Positions 7,736 through 17,291 of a stretch of 64,000 bases of DNA are shown here, one piece after another; positions within the stretch are counted from its first letter, which is position 1; every line of letters starts with the position of its first letter. The notes under the pieces are model-generated. The model searched no databases and was not told the origin of the DNA. It saw nothing but the letters and a program-made list of their open reading frames with translations. Origin of the DNA: CAYUPI01 sp964446585 (GTDB lineage: Bacteria > Verrucomicrobiota > Verrucomicrobiia > Limisphaerales > UBA8199); contig CAYUPI010000001.1 in assembly GCA_964446585.1 (NCBI GenBank), positions 124,001 to 188,000 of the forward strand. The letters are read 5' to 3'. The position numbers were made by a program, and so were the translations under genes.

Positions 7736-8320
7736 ATGAAGCAGCGCTTGTTCAGGCTGCTGATGGTTGCGGGGGCGTTGGCCCTCACCAGCGGGTGCGC
7801 GTCGATGTTTCCTACCAGCCGGGCCACGACCGAATCGCGTTGGACAAACTACGCCCAGGTCCAGGCCGCATTCGACCTGATTCAAACCAACCGCACCACC
7901 CTGGCCGATTTGAAGAGCATGGGATTCGATCCGGCCGCTTCGCCCAACATAAAGATTCTAACCTACGTGGATCTAATCCAACGTTTTATGCCCAACCCGG
8001 GCATTCGGCTCGAGGACCTGCACCCGGCTGTGCGCCGCTGCATGGATGCCAAGGAGCGCAGCCACGCGTTCGAATTGATCCTCAAGAACAATTACAAAAA
8101 GAGACACGGAAACCTCTTCCTCGACGTCCTCGCCTTCAAGCGGCAAACTCACGAGACTGGCTGGGAATTCGATGGCTTGATTCTTTTGGACGATGGCACC
8201 GTCGTTTATAAGCTTGCTTCCGGCCAGCCATTGATTTCAAAGGATGACAAAGAAATCCGGCCACTCGGCCCGCTGCAAGAAATCGAAGGATCGTTTGCCA
8301 GCGTCTTCAAGATCAGGTGA
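7736..8320 (+). CDS. Uncharacterised lipoprotein
   Basis: 194 residues. The signal peptide ends in a lipobox, LTSGC (Cys ~21), so the protein should be lipid-anchored outside the cytoplasm. The mature part has a helical segment (~38-100), including LADLKSMGFDPAASP, and a C-terminal portion with alternating beta-type stretches (FDGLILLDDGTVVYKL). I do not recognise a named domain. It ends 12 bp before the PQQ-like propeller gene and is probably co-transcribed with it. Confidence 0.75.
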   Translation: MKQRLFRLLMVAGALALTSGCASMFPTSRATTESRWTNYAQVQAAFDLIQTNRTTLADLKSMGFDPAASPNIKILTYVDLIQRFMPNPGIRLEDLHPAVRRCMDAKERSHAFELILKNNYKKRHGNLFLDVLAFKRQTHETGWEFDGLILLDDGTVVYKLASGQPLISKDDKEIRPLGPLQEIEGSFASVFKIR

Positions 8321-8332
8321 AATAGCCTGAAA

Positions 8333-9649
8333 ATGAATCCGCCGATCGCTACAAGGAACTTTGCGCGCTCGGCGATCATAGCATGCTGGTTCTCAGTCTT
8401 TGTTCTCCCTCTCACTGCGCAGGAATGGACCCGATTCCGCGGTCCTAACGGCTCCGGGATCAGTACGACGAAGACCATCCCCACGAAAATTACTGAGTCC
8501 GACCTCAACTGGAAGTCCGAGCTTCCCGGCAGCGGGCACTCCTCGCCGGTGTTATGGGGGGAACGGATTTTTGTGACGTCTGCCGGCGACAAGCCGGGGG
8601 GCATTTCCATCCTGTGCCTGAGCGCCAAGGAGGGCAAAACAATGTGGCGGCGGGACTTTCCGTTGTTGCCTTTCGTTAAGCACGCCTACAACAGTTTCGC
8701 TTCCTCCACGCCGACAGTGGATGCGGAACGGGTGTACGTGGCGTGGAACGAACCGGATCATTACTTTCTGACGGCGCTCGATTATCAAGGGAAAGAGATC
8801 TGGCAACGCGACTTTGGCCCATATGTCAGCCAGCATGGCTGCGGCGCTTCGCCCATTTTATGTGATGACAAGGTGATCCTGACTGACTTTCAGGACGACC
8901 CGGAATTTGTCGAGGGTCCAATGCCCGATCCGCGTACTGGCAAGAGTTCGATTATCGCCGTGTCGGCCAGGACCGGCGTGACGGTTTGGCGAACGCCGCG
9001 ACGCAGCACCGTGGTCGCTTATTCCACTCCTTGCCTCTTCGAGCCTTCAGTCGGGCCGCGCGCTCTCATCTGCAACAGCCAATCCCACGGCATCTCCGCC
9101 TTCGATCCTGTCAACGGCAATGTCCTTTGGGAATATGAACACGTGTTCAATCAGCGCAGCGTCAGCTCGCCCGTCGTCGTGGGAGACCTTATTCTCGGCT
9201 CGTGCGGCAGCGGCGCTGGCGGCAACGTCCTTTCCGCAATCAACGCTCGCAGCGCGGGTCCAGGTCACAAACCAGAACTCGCCTATCAAATCAAAAGATC
9301 GGCTCCGTATGTTCCCACCAGCGTCGCCCAGGGCAATTTTGTCTGGCTTTGGAGCGATGGCGGCATCCTGAGCTGTTCGATTGCAGCCACCGGGGAAATT
9401 CTTTACCAGGAAAGGGTAGGGGGCAATTTCTTTGGTTCCCCGGTATGGGTCGATGGCCGGCTTTTTTGCGTTTCGAAGACCGGTGATTTGGTGATCGTCG
9501 AAGCCAGCGACAAATTTAAACTGCTCCACCGCTACGAGCTGAAAGAAGCTTGTGAAAGCACACCCGCCGTGGCGCTCGGCCGTCTCTTCATCCACACCGA
9601 GCGGCACCTCTGGTCCTTCGGCGGTGAGAAATCGCCCGCCGCGCCTTGA
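8333..9649 (+). CDS. Secreted PQQ-like beta-propeller repeat protein
   Basis: 438 residues. An N-terminal signal peptide (~1-30) is followed by WTRFRGPNGSG, the usual opening of a large planctomycete/verrucomicrobial family of outer-wall beta-propellers. Repeated blades carry the PQQ-type pattern (GKTMWRRDF, GKEIWQRDF, GVTVWRTP, GNVLWEYEH). No PQQ-binding catalytic set or cytochrome motif is visible, so this is more likely a structural or assembly propeller (BamB-like fold) than a dehydrogenase. It directly follows the lipoprotein gene. Confidence 0.85.
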   Translation: MNPPIATRNFARSAIIACWFSVFVLPLTAQEWTRFRGPNGSGISTTKTIPTKITESDLNWKSELPGSGHSSPVLWGERIFVTSAGDKPGGISILCLSAKEGKTMWRRDFPLLPFVKHAYNSFASSTPTVDAERVYVAWNEPDHYFLTALDYQGKEIWQRDFGPYVSQHGCGASPILCDDKVILTDFQDDPEFVEGPMPDPRTGKSSIIAVSARTGVTVWRTPRRSTVVAYSTPCLFEPSVGPRALICNSQSHGISAFDPVNGNVLWEYEHVFNQRSVSSPVVVGDLILGSCGSGAGGNVLSAINARSAGPGHKPELAYQIKRSAPYVPTSVAQGNFVWLWSDGGILSCSIAATGEILYQERVGGNFFGSPVWVDGRLFCVSKTGDLVIVEASDKFKLLHRYELKEACESTPAVALGRLFIHTERHLWSFGGEKSPAAP

Positions 9650-9651
9650 AC

Positions 9652-10458
9652 CTAGATCGTTTGCGCCAGGAATCCTCCATCGACGCGCACATCGATCCCG
9701 GTGACGAAACTGCTGGCTCTAGAGCTCGCCAGAAAAACGGCCGCGCCGATGAGTTCACGAGGCTCGCCGAAGCGTGCCATGGGAGTGTGGCTCCAGATTG
9801 AGTTAGTGCGGGCGGTGGGAGTGCCGTCGTCGTTAAAGAGCAGCTTGCGGTTTTGCTGACCGGGGAAAAAGCCGGGAGTGATCGAATTGACGCGGACACC
9901 TTTGGGGGCCCATTCGCGCGCCAGAAATCCAGTTAAGCTCAGAACAGCCGCTTTCGCCGCAGAATAACTGACCACCCGGGACAGCGGAACATGCGCTGCG
10001 ACACTGGCGATGTTGATGATGCTTCCCCGGCTGCGGTTGACCATCGCCGGGCCGAATTCCTGGCAGGGCAACAACACGCCGCCGACCAGGTTCAAGTCGA
10101 AATTCGTTTCCCAATCCTCACGTTGGATTTGCTCGAATGGGCGTTCGGCCGTGACGGTCACTTTCGGATCGTTGCCGCCGGCGGCGTTGACGAGAATCGT
10201 GGGCGCGCCCAAAGCTTGCGTCAAATCCCAATGGGCTTTCTGAAGGCTCTCGCGGTTGGAAACGTCGGCTAAAAAGAAAGCCGCCTTCCCGCTGGCGCGC
10301 TTGATGCTCTCGGCACGCGACTGTCCGCGCTCTTCATTGCGACCCAACACCGCGACACGCGCGCCCGCTTCCGCTAGGCCCTCGGCCAGAGCCCCTCCCA
10401 AAACGCCTGTGCCGCCAATCACGACGGCCACTTCGCTGGAAAGATCGAATAGATTCAT
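9652..10458 (-). CDS. SDR family oxidoreductase, possibly D-mannonate oxidoreductase-like
   Basis: 268 residues from the ATG at 10458. The frame stays open further upstream, but that part covers a REPIN and cannot be protein. Rossmann motif GGTGVLGGAL is at ~15-24, the NAG(G) strand is NAAGGN, and the catalytic YSAAK has Ser/Asn in the expected places. The C-terminal half (HTPMARFGEP, then SSFVTGIDVRVDGGF) strongly recalls YjmF/UxuB-type D-mannonate oxidoreductases of hexuronate catabolism. No uronate isomerase or dehydratase lies nearby, so the substrate stays open. It is convergent with the propeller gene (2-bp gap). Confidence 0.8.
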   Translation of the reverse strand: MNLFDLSSEVAVVIGGTGVLGGALAEGLAEAGARVAVLGRNEERGQSRAESIKRASGKAAFFLADVSNRESLQKAHWDLTQALGAPTILVNAAGGNDPKVTVTAERPFEQIQREDWETNFDLNLVGGVLLPCQEFGPAMVNRSRGSIINIASVAAHVPLSRVVSYSAAKAAVLSLTGFLAREWAPKGVRVNSITPGFFPGQQNRKLLFNDDGTPTARTNSIWSHTPMARFGEPRELIGAAVFLASSRASSFVTGIDVRVDGGFLAQTI

Positions 10459-10535
10459 AAGGTTCAGCGTGACTGTGACGAAAGCATGGTGGCTGCGGAA
10501 GCAAATAGTTCGCGGGCGCTGTACAGTGCCGCAAT

Positions 10536-10647
10536 CGGGATGCGCCCGTCCCCGGGCGCAGCATTCTACACAATCAGGCTGGCTGCGGAATATGCGAGCA
10601 TCCATGCTGGGTCGGAGGTTGCTGCGGCCGGGGACGGCCGCACTCCG
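10536..10647. repeat. REPIN, family A (copy 1)
   Basis: Left arm ~10537-10563 and right arm 10620-10647 are near-perfect reverse complements around a 56-bp core. Each arm is its own hairpin: in the left arm TGCGCCCG/CGGGCGCA with a TCCC loop, in the right GCGGCCG/CGGCCGC with a GGGA loop. The same arms enclose a different core at 33479-33589. It lies between the divergent SDR and DHH genes. Confidence 0.85.
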
Positions 10648-10714
10648 GTGTTTAGGCAACCCGCTCGCAATTCGCCGCTGGCCAGCCGCGGCAAGTTGGT
10701 TTAGCCTCGGTCGA

Positions 10715-11656
10715 ATGACGGAATGTTTGCCCAGGCCGGAGGTAATCATCACCCACGAAAGCGATCTCGATGGGCTGGTGTCCGGTGTATTGTTGCAACG
10801 GCTCGCGCGGAAGCTCTTCAAGTCGGAAGTGCGTCTGGAGGCGTGCAACTATCATTATTGGCGGCAGCGCGACTTGCGTGAACGCTCGGGTTGGATAACG
10901 GACCTGGCATTCGAACCGCGGCTCGACAAGCCGAACTGGGCGATTATCGACCACCACGCAGTCGAAATCCCGGCAAAGAACGCCCTACTGATTCACGATC
11001 TGAACAAATCCGCCGGGCGATTGTGCTACGAACTCTGCCTGGAGCAAGGCCTGGGTTCACCGGAGCTGGATCGACTGGTTCACCTGAACGACGTGGCCGA
11101 CTTGTTTCTCGAGGACGATCCCGATTTCATTCTGGCGAGCGACTACGCGAACCTCGTGAAGATTTACCAGTTCTGGAACCTGCACGCGTTGCTCGACGGG
11201 CAGATTGAAAAGCTGCTCGACCATCCGCTGCTTCAGGTCATGGAGGTCAAGCGCCGGATCGAGAACCCGCTCGGATTCGCCTGGAGCAAGGAGAACATCA
11301 CGGAAATCAGTCCGACCATCGGTTTTGTGGATACGATTATCGGCAATAATAATCTGATCGTACACCAACTGCTGGAGCAGCAAGCGACGCGGTATCCCGT
11401 GCTCTTGACGCTATTTCGGCGCACAAATGGGGTGGTCATCGCGAGCCTTCGCAGCCGGAACGGGGAAGCGCTGAAGGTTGCAGAGAAGCTCCAGGGCGGG
11501 GGCCATGCCAATGCCAGCGGCGCGACGCTGCCGCGGTCGGTGCGCACGATCCCGGACGCCGTGAATTATCTGCGTCAAACGCTGAACCCGAAGAAAGAAA
11601 CGCCCCTCAACACACTGGAAGGAATTTTCGACGCGCTCGAGGGCGTGAAGCGATAA
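10715..11656 (+). CDS. DHH/DHHA1 family phosphoesterase
   Basis: 313 residues from the ATG at 10715; the longer open frame to its left crosses the REPIN and is not used. The DHH domain has THESDLDG at the start, and the naming motif DHH in IIDHHAVEIP near residue 76. The C-terminal DHHA1 domain shows GGGHANASGA near 260. Relatives hydrolyse short RNAs, pAp or cyclic-dinucleotide products (NrnA, GdpP types). The precise substrate is not clear from sequence. It sits 4 bp before uppS and heads an isoprenoid/lipid gene run. Confidence 0.85.
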   Translation: MTECLPRPEVIITHESDLDGLVSGVLLQRLARKLFKSEVRLEACNYHYWRQRDLRERSGWITDLAFEPRLDKPNWAIIDHHAVEIPAKNALLIHDLNKSAGRLCYELCLEQGLGSPELDRLVHLNDVADLFLEDDPDFILASDYANLVKIYQFWNLHALLDGQIEKLLDHPLLQVMEVKRRIENPLGFAWSKENITEISPTIGFVDTIIGNNNLIVHQLLEQQATRYPVLLTLFRRTNGVVIASLRSRNGEALKVAEKLQGGGHANASGATLPRSVRTIPDAVNYLRQTLNPKKETPLNTLEGIFDALEGVKR

Positions 11657-11660
11657 GCCG

Positions 11661-12398
11661 GTGAGCACCCAGGCAGCCCATCTAAGCTCGGAAGCCAAGG
11701 CTTCTCTGCCGCGACATGTTGCCATCATTATGGACGGAAACGGCCGCTGGGCCCGGCAACGTCACCTGCCGCGCATTGAAGGCCACCGCGCCGGCGCTGA
11801 ATCCGCCCGGATCGTCATCCGTACGGCGGGCGAGTTGGGCATCAAATATCTCACCCTCTACGCCTTCTCGGTCGAGAACTGGAACCGTCCCAAGGATGAG
11901 GTCGATGCGCTGATGAAATATCTGATCCACTATCTGAAGACCGAAACGCCTGAGCTGAACAAAAGCAATGTCCGACTGGAGATTATCGGTCAGGTTTATC
12001 GGCTGCCCGAAGCGGTCCAGGAACATCTGAAGAAATCCATCGCGACGCTGTCCCGGAACAACGGCTTGACCTTGATTATGGCCTTGAGCTACGGCGGGCG
12101 CACGGAAATCGTCGAAGCCGCGCGCGGCCTGGCCCAGAAGGTCAGAACGGGCGAGCTGGACCCGGACGACATCACCGAACAGGTCTTTGCGCAGCACCTT
12201 TACACGCGCAATCTGCCTGACCCGGATTTGCTGATCCGCACTAGCGGTGAGATGCGGGTAAGCAACTTTCTCCTCTGGCAGATTTCCTACGCGGAGCTAC
12301 TGGTAACCCCGACCCTCTGGCCGGATTTTCGCAAGTCGCAATTTTATGCGGCGCTCGAAGAATACAATCGCCGGCACCGAAGGTTCGGAGGCTTGTGA
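11661..12398 (+). CDS. uppS: Undecaprenyl diphosphate synthase (isoprenyl transferase)
   Basis: 245 residues with GTG start at 11661. The signature MDGNGRWARQR follows HVAII at ~20, with the catalytic Asp in it. SVENWNRP lies near 71, and the C-terminal DLLIRTSGEMRVSNFLLWQ carries the diphosphate-binding Arg and Ser residues. It condenses isopentenyl units onto farnesyl diphosphate to make the lipid carrier for peptidoglycan and O-antigen. cdsA follows 12 bp downstream and dxr after that, the order seen in many bacteria. Confidence 0.96.
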   Translation: MSTQAAHLSSEAKASLPRHVAIIMDGNGRWARQRHLPRIEGHRAGAESARIVIRTAGELGIKYLTLYAFSVENWNRPKDEVDALMKYLIHYLKTETPELNKSNVRLEIIGQVYRLPEAVQEHLKKSIATLSRNNGLTLIMALSYGGRTEIVEAARGLAQKVRTGELDPDDITEQVFAQHLYTRNLPDPDLLIRTSGEMRVSNFLLWQISYAELLVTPTLWPDFRKSQFYAALEEYNRRHRRFGGL

Positions 12399-12410
12399 TT
12401 TTTTCCAAAC

Positions 12411-13319
12411 ATGGACGCCCCAACCAAGCCGCCGCCCTCCAAAGCCAAGGTCTTTCTGCGCCGCCTGATTAGCTCGCTGGTGCTCTGGACGATCGTCTTG
12501 GCGGCCCTGTTTTCCAGCAACCGATGGCTGTCGGATTACGTCTTCCTGGTGATCATCGTTTTCCTGGCAGTTTCAGGTTTGGCTGAATTCTACGGCCTGG
12601 TGGAGAAGCGGAATTGGGCCTGCTTCAAGTGCTGGGGCATCGCGGGCGGCTTGCTGCTGATGATCGGTACGTTCCTGAATCTAACCGGCAAGCTGGGGAC
12701 TTCCGGCGGGCCGGCCCGGGTAAACGATTTCGAAACCAGCTTTCTGATCCTTTTCGTGCTCGGCGTGTGCCTGCGGCAGTTTTTTTCACGCGACCCGACA
12801 ACCGGTATCGTCTCAGTTTCGACCACGTTGTTCGGCTTGATGTACGTCCCCTGGCTGCTGAATTTCATCCAAAAGATCAATTTCTTCCCGGGCGTGGATG
12901 GCCATTACTATCTGCTCTATTTTGTCGTAATCACCAAATTCAGCGATACCGGCGCCTACTCAGTCGGTTCCTTGATTGGCAAACACAAAATGATCCCGCG
13001 CATCAGTCCGGGAAAGACCTGGGAGGGCTTTGGAGGGGCGATTGTTGTTTCGGTGCTGGCCAGCCTGATCTTCGTGCATTTTCTCGGCCCAAAGATGCCT
13101 GGCATGAATTGGCGGCACGCGGTTGTGTTGGGCATCATCCTGGGCGTTAGCGCGGTAGTGGGGGATCTAATCGAGTCGTTATTCAAGCGCGAAGCAGGAG
13201 TCAAAGATTCTGGAAGTTTCTTTCCCGGCATCGGGGGCATACTCGACTTGCTCGATAGCCTCTTGTTCAACGCGCCTATTATGTATTTGTATCTCAGACA
13301 CGTTTTGAGCAGAGGTTAG
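12411..13319 (+). CDS. cdsA: Phosphatidate cytidylyltransferase
   Basis: 302 residues, an integral membrane protein with about seven to eight hydrophobic segments. It makes CDP-diacylglycerol from phosphatidate and CTP. The C-terminal CdsA signature is present (~247-284): GDLIESLFKREAGVKDSG, then FPGIGGILDLLDSLLF, with the acidic metal ligands. PlsY, made from a gene 9 kb away, feeds the same pathway. It belongs to the uppS-cdsA-dxr operon; a 27-bp gap separates it from dxr. Confidence 0.95.
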   Translation: MDAPTKPPPSKAKVFLRRLISSLVLWTIVLAALFSSNRWLSDYVFLVIIVFLAVSGLAEFYGLVEKRNWACFKCWGIAGGLLLMIGTFLNLTGKLGTSGGPARVNDFETSFLILFVLGVCLRQFFSRDPTTGIVSVSTTLFGLMYVPWLLNFIQKINFFPGVDGHYYLLYFVVITKFSDTGAYSVGSLIGKHKMIPRISPGKTWEGFGGAIVVSVLASLIFVHFLGPKMPGMNWRHAVVLGIILGVSAVVGDLIESLFKREAGVKDSGSFFPGIGGILDLLDSLLFNAPIMYLYLRHVLSRG

Positions 13320-13346
13320 CACGGTGAATTTACGATTTGCGATTTA

Positions 13347-14483
13347 ATGCGTAACGTCGTTCTCCTGGGAAGTACAGGCTCGATCGGCACCAGCACGATC
13401 AAAGTCGCCAACGACTTGCCGGATCGGATTCGCTTGCTCGGGCTCGCCGCGGGAAATAACATCGAGCTTCTGCTCGACCAAACCCGCCGCCATCGGCCCG
13501 AAGCGATTTCGATCACCGACCCTGCCAAGGCCCGCGAACTGCGCGAGATGCTCGGGACCGGCGCCGAAGTCTTCTCGGGGTCGGAGGGCCTGGTGAAGCT
13601 GGCCACACTTCCCGGGGCGGATATCGTCGTTGTCGCCATTGTCGGCACCGCCGGCTTGCAACCCGCGCTCGCGGCGATCCGTGCCGGCAAAGACATTGCG
13701 GTTGCCTCGAAAGAAATTCTGGTCATGGCGGGTGAAATTGTCATGAGCGAGGCCCGCAAGCAGGGCGTGCGCGTCCTGGCGGTGGACAGCGAGCACTCGG
13801 CCATTTTCCAATGTCTGGACGGCAAGCCCTCCGGCTCGGTCCGCAAACTGTGGCTCACCGCTTCCGGCGGACCGTTTCGCACCACGCCAAAATCGGATTT
13901 CGCGAATATTACCGTCGAGCGGGCTCTGAAACATCCCTCCTGGGTCATGGGCCGCAAGATCACCATTGATTCAGCGACCTTGTTCAACAAGGGTCTGGAA
14001 ATGATCGAGGCGCGCTGGCTGTTCGACGTTGAAATCGATCGCGTTTCGGTGGTCGTTCATCCCCAGAGCGTGGTGCATTCGATGGTCGAATTCGTTGATG
14101 GCTCGATGCTAGCGCAGCTTTCGACTCCAGACATGTGCCTACCGATCCAATATGCACTCACGTACCCCGACCGCGCGCCCAGCGAGCGAGTGCAGACCGA
14201 CCTAGCTAAACTCGGAAGCCTGACCTTCGAAGAGCCGGACGCCGAGCGATTTCCGGCGCTAAATCTCGCCCGCCGGGCGGGAAAGGTCGGCGGGACATTG
14301 CCGGCCGTGCTGAACGCCGCCAATGAAACCGCCGTGGATGCCTTCATCGGTGGACGCATCAATTTTCCGCGAATCTCCGACCTGGTCGGGCGCACGATGG
14401 AGCGCCATTCCGTGGTCTTGCATCCGACGTTGGACCAGATCCTGGTGGCCGACGCCTGGGCGCGCCGTGAAGCTGCCCAATGA
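13347..14483 (+). CDS. dxr: 1-deoxy-D-xylulose 5-phosphate reductoisomerase
   Basis: 378 residues. It is the second enzyme of the non-mevalonate isoprenoid pathway and supplies precursors for the UppS encoded upstream. NADPH-binding LLGSTGSIG is at ~5-13. VASKEILVMAG is near 122. The metal-binding SEHSAIFQ lies at ~149 and SGGPFR at ~171. HPSWVMGRKITIDSATL (~192-208) and the C-terminal NAANE motif complete the family pattern. The stop overlaps the next gene start by 4 bp (ATGA). Confidence 0.96.
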   Translation: MRNVVLLGSTGSIGTSTIKVANDLPDRIRLLGLAAGNNIELLLDQTRRHRPEAISITDPAKARELREMLGTGAEVFSGSEGLVKLATLPGADIVVVAIVGTAGLQPALAAIRAGKDIAVASKEILVMAGEIVMSEARKQGVRVLAVDSEHSAIFQCLDGKPSGSVRKLWLTASGGPFRTTPKSDFANITVERALKHPSWVMGRKITIDSATLFNKGLEMIEARWLFDVEIDRVSVVVHPQSVVHSMVEFVDGSMLAQLSTPDMCLPIQYALTYPDRAPSERVQTDLAKLGSLTFEEPDAERFPALNLARRAGKVGGTLPAVLNAANETAVDAFIGGRINFPRISDLVGRTMERHSVVLHPTLDQILVADAWARREAAQ

Positions 14484-15592
14484 ACGAAGCCAAAGTTCGC
14501 TGGGGCATTCTCAGCACCGCCGAGATCGCGCGGAAGAATTGGAAGGCCATTTCTAACAGTGGCAACGGCATCGTCGCCGCGGTAGCCAGCAGGGACGAAC
14601 AACGCAGCCGGGATTTCATTGCTCTCTGCCAGCGCGAGGCGGCTTTCGAGCCGATGCCCCGAGCACTGGCTGGTTACGCAGCGCTGCTGTCCGCCCCGGA
14701 CGTTGATGCCCTCTACATCCCCCTGCCGACGGGACTGCGGGCGGAATGGGTCATCCGCGCCGCGCAAGCAGGCAAGCATGTCGTCTGCGAGAAACCTTGC
14801 GCGCGCAGTGTGGCTGAGTTGCGCGAAATGATCGAGGCCTGCCGTCAGCATCGGGTACAGTTCCTCGACGGGGTAATGTTCATGCACAGCCGCCGGCTCG
14901 AGCGCGTCCGCGAAGTGCTCGAGGACGGTCGGAGCATCGGCCAGATCAGGCGTATTGACTCAGCCTTCAGCTTCGGTGCGCCGCCGGAATTTTTCATCAC
15001 CAACATTCGCGCGCACAGCGAATTGGAGCCTCTGGGGTGTCTCGGCGACCTTGGCTGGTATTGCATCCGCTTCGCGCTGTGGGCGATGAAATTCCAACTC
15101 CCGCGCCGTGTTTCAGGAAGGATTCTCTCCCAGCGCGGACGTGGTGACAGCCCGTCGCCGGTGCCGGTCGAGTTCTCGGGCGAGCTCTGGTTCGACGACG
15201 GCGTCTCGGCGAGCTTTTACTGCTCGTCTATTACTGAATTACAGCAATGGGTGCATGTGGGCGGGACGAAGGGCTCGTTGCGCATTTCTGACTTCGTGTT
15301 GCCCGATCACGGAAGCGAGCTAGTTTTCGAAGTCAATCGCCCTGCCTATCGAGTCAAAGGCTGCGACTTCGACATGGACCCCGGCACGCGACGGATTGCT
15401 GTGCCCGAGTACAGCAACAGTCATCCCTCCGCCCAGGAGACAAACCTGTTCCGCAACCTTGCCAGCCAAATTCGCTCGAGTTCGCTCAACGACGCTTGGC
15501 CCGAGATGGCCCTGAAAACCCAGCAAGTGATGGAAGCGTGTCTGGCTTCGGCAAACGCAGACGGGCGAGCCATGGAATGTGCATTAGCCTGA
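14480..15592 (+). CDS. Gfo/Idh/MocA family oxidoreductase
   Basis: 370 residues. The N-terminus RWGILSTAEIARKNW is a Rossmann nucleotide-binding start; EKP occurs in VVCEKPCARS near 100. The C-terminal domain is a beta-sheet dimerisation/substrate domain with GCLGDLGWYCIRF, a pattern shared with the dihydrodiol dehydrogenase-like branch. It is translationally coupled to dxr (ATGA overlap), but no metabolic link to isoprenoids is evident. It differs clearly from the other Gfo/Idh protein at 882-1922. Substrate unknown. Confidence 0.82.
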   Translation: MNEAKVRWGILSTAEIARKNWKAISNSGNGIVAAVASRDEQRSRDFIALCQREAAFEPMPRALAGYAALLSAPDVDALYIPLPTGLRAEWVIRAAQAGKHVVCEKPCARSVAELREMIEACRQHRVQFLDGVMFMHSRRLERVREVLEDGRSIGQIRRIDSAFSFGAPPEFFITNIRAHSELEPLGCLGDLGWYCIRFALWAMKFQLPRRVSGRILSQRGRGDSPSPVPVEFSGELWFDDGVSASFYCSSITELQQWVHVGGTKGSLRISDFVLPDHGSELVFEVNRPAYRVKGCDFDMDPGTRRIAVPEYSNSHPSAQETNLFRNLASQIRSSSLNDAWPEMALKTQQVMEACLASANADGRAMECALA

Positions 15593-15607
15593 TTCGGATC
15601 CTCTTCC

Positions 15608-16549
15608 GTGATGCAAAAGGGAGCTGCGAAACTGCTGTGGATGGTCTTGATTGGGGGCATGGCCGCGATCGTCGTGGACTCGCTTGCGGAGGACCTGTCT
15701 GTCGAAGTCATCGTTCTGCCTCCTTTGCGCGTGACCGGACAGGCGGCCCGAGCGCATACGCAAGGTCTCGAGGTGCAGGGAGGGCGGTACTACGTTACGG
15801 CGCGACGAGAAGATGTCCAGCCCAAGGGCGCACTGCTCCTGCGCACCGAACCTGCTCTAACCAACTGGGATGTGTGGGATATCACACCGGCCACCACTGC
15901 CGCCGCGAAAACGGCCCTCGATCATCCGGGAGGAATGCAGTCGGACGGGAAGCGGCTCTGGATTCCAATTGCCGAGAGCAAACCCAAAAGTCACAGCCGC
16001 ATTTGTGTCTTTCCGCTGGCAGCGATGGTCGCCGGCCAACCGCTCCAGCCGGCATTTGAATTTCCCGTGAACGACCACATCGGCGCCGTGGCAGTTACGG
16101 CAGATCTTGATTTTGTGCTCGGCGCCAATTGGGATACGGAATCAGTTTATGTTTGGGACCTTCCGGGTAATCTGAAACGCACACTAACCGGCTCAGCCCT
16201 CGCAATGCGCAGGTTGGGTCTGGCCGCAGGCCCAGGCGGTCAGACAGGTGTTGCGGTTCAGGATTGGAAAGCCATCGGCGATCGCCTGTTTGCCTCCGGA
16301 CTGAACCGCGCCTCTGCAGTGCAGGCAATGTCATCGAGAAGCTGCTGGCTTTCATTTACGAACTTCCTCGCTCCTGATTTTGGGTCCCGTGTTGTCGCAT
16401 TGCCGTTGCAAGGGAGGACCGAACTCTGTCGGGAAGCCATGGCGGTCGCCGAAGGCCGGATTTATTTTCTCCCGGAAGACCTTGGAGCATCCAATCGCCT
16501 TTTCCAGCTCCCTCTGACCGACATGCTCAAAAGGAGCACAACACCGTAG
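15608..16549 (+). CDS. Secreted protein of unknown function, propeller-like
   Basis: 313 residues. The N-terminus is a signal peptide or anchor (LLWMVLIGGMAAIVVDSLA). The mature region contains HTQGLEVQGGRYYVTARRED, then LDHPGGMQSDGKRLWIPIAE, and further short repeated beta segments, which together suggest a beta-propeller. I cannot assign a named family with confidence. It starts 15 bp after the Gfo/Idh gene and may be the last gene of that transcription unit. After it comes a 220-bp gap before the sigma-factor gene. Confidence 0.7.
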   Translation: MMQKGAAKLLWMVLIGGMAAIVVDSLAEDLSVEVIVLPPLRVTGQAARAHTQGLEVQGGRYYVTARREDVQPKGALLLRTEPALTNWDVWDITPATTAAAKTALDHPGGMQSDGKRLWIPIAESKPKSHSRICVFPLAAMVAGQPLQPAFEFPVNDHIGAVAVTADLDFVLGANWDTESVYVWDLPGNLKRTLTGSALAMRRLGLAAGPGGQTGVAVQDWKAIGDRLFASGLNRASAVQAMSSRSCWLSFTNFLAPDFGSRVVALPLQGRTELCREAMAVAEGRIYFLPEDLGASNRLFQLPLTDMLKRSTTP

Positions 16550-16772
16550 TTTGTCTATTGTCGCCTCAGCCTGAGATCAACTTACCAAGGAGGGAACCCT
16601 CACGCACCCAAGTCGTTGAGCAACAAGCAACTATCGCGATCTTTGTTTGAGTGCCTTCGAACACCCCGCTGTCAAAGGCCCGAGCCTTCGCGGAAGCGGA
16701 GACGCCAGTGTTTCGCAAGCGGTTTGCTAGACAAAAATCCACAGCGGCAACGCTTTACCAAATGAAAATCGC

Positions 16773-17291
16773 GTGAACGGCGGTTGGCAAAATGAAATGC
16801 CCGCATCAACAGATTGGGACCAATGGGTTGGTCACCATTCTCAAGCCCTCTTGCTTTTCGCCCGGCAACAAGTCCGATGCGAAGCCGACGCTCAGGACCT
16901 CGTGCAGGACGCCATTGTTGAATCCTGGCAACGAAAAGCCGACGGAGCGCCGCCTCCGTTGGGCCTGGTTTACGCCACTATCCGGCGGCGCGCGATTGAT
17001 TTGGCGCGGAGCGCCGATCGGCGGTCCGGGCGCGAACTCGCAGCCGGCGCCGATACTCCGCAATGCTGGTTCGACTCGGGGATCGAGGACCGTGAGCGCG
17101 CCCGGTTGATCCAGGATGCAATGCAGAATCTGCCTGAAATTTATCGCTCAGTTGTTACACTGAAAGTCTGGGGTGAGCTGACGTTCGGAGAAATCGCCGA
17201 GGCGTTGGACATCCCGGCTAACACCGCCGCCTCCCGCTACCGTTATGGCCTGGCGGAGTTGCGCAAAGTCAAAGCGGAGGTTTTCGCATGA
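16773..17291 (+). CDS. ECF-type RNA polymerase sigma factor
   Basis: 172 residues from a GTG at 16773; an in-frame ATG at 16797 would shorten it by 8. Region 2 includes the QDLVQDAIVESWQR helix (core binding and -10 recognition), and region 4 the C-terminal helix-turn-helix LTFGEIAEALDIPANTAASR (~140-160). No extra domain is fused. It overlaps the next gene by 4 bp, which encodes a short membrane protein in the usual position of an anti-sigma factor. Target promoters cannot be read from the window. Confidence 0.9.
   Translation: MNGGWQNEMPASTDWDQWVGHHSQALLLFARQQVRCEADAQDLVQDAIVESWQRKADGAPPPLGLVYATIRRRAIDLARSADRRSGRELAAGADTPQCWFDSGIEDRERARLIQDAMQNLPEIYRSVVTLKVWGELTFGEIAEALDIPANTAASRYRYGLAELRKVKAEVFA

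Noticed and set aside
10256..10714. N-terminal extension of the DHH gene and, on the other strand, of the SDR gene
   Set aside because: Both cross the REPIN or the other gene; good starts exist at 10715 and 10458.
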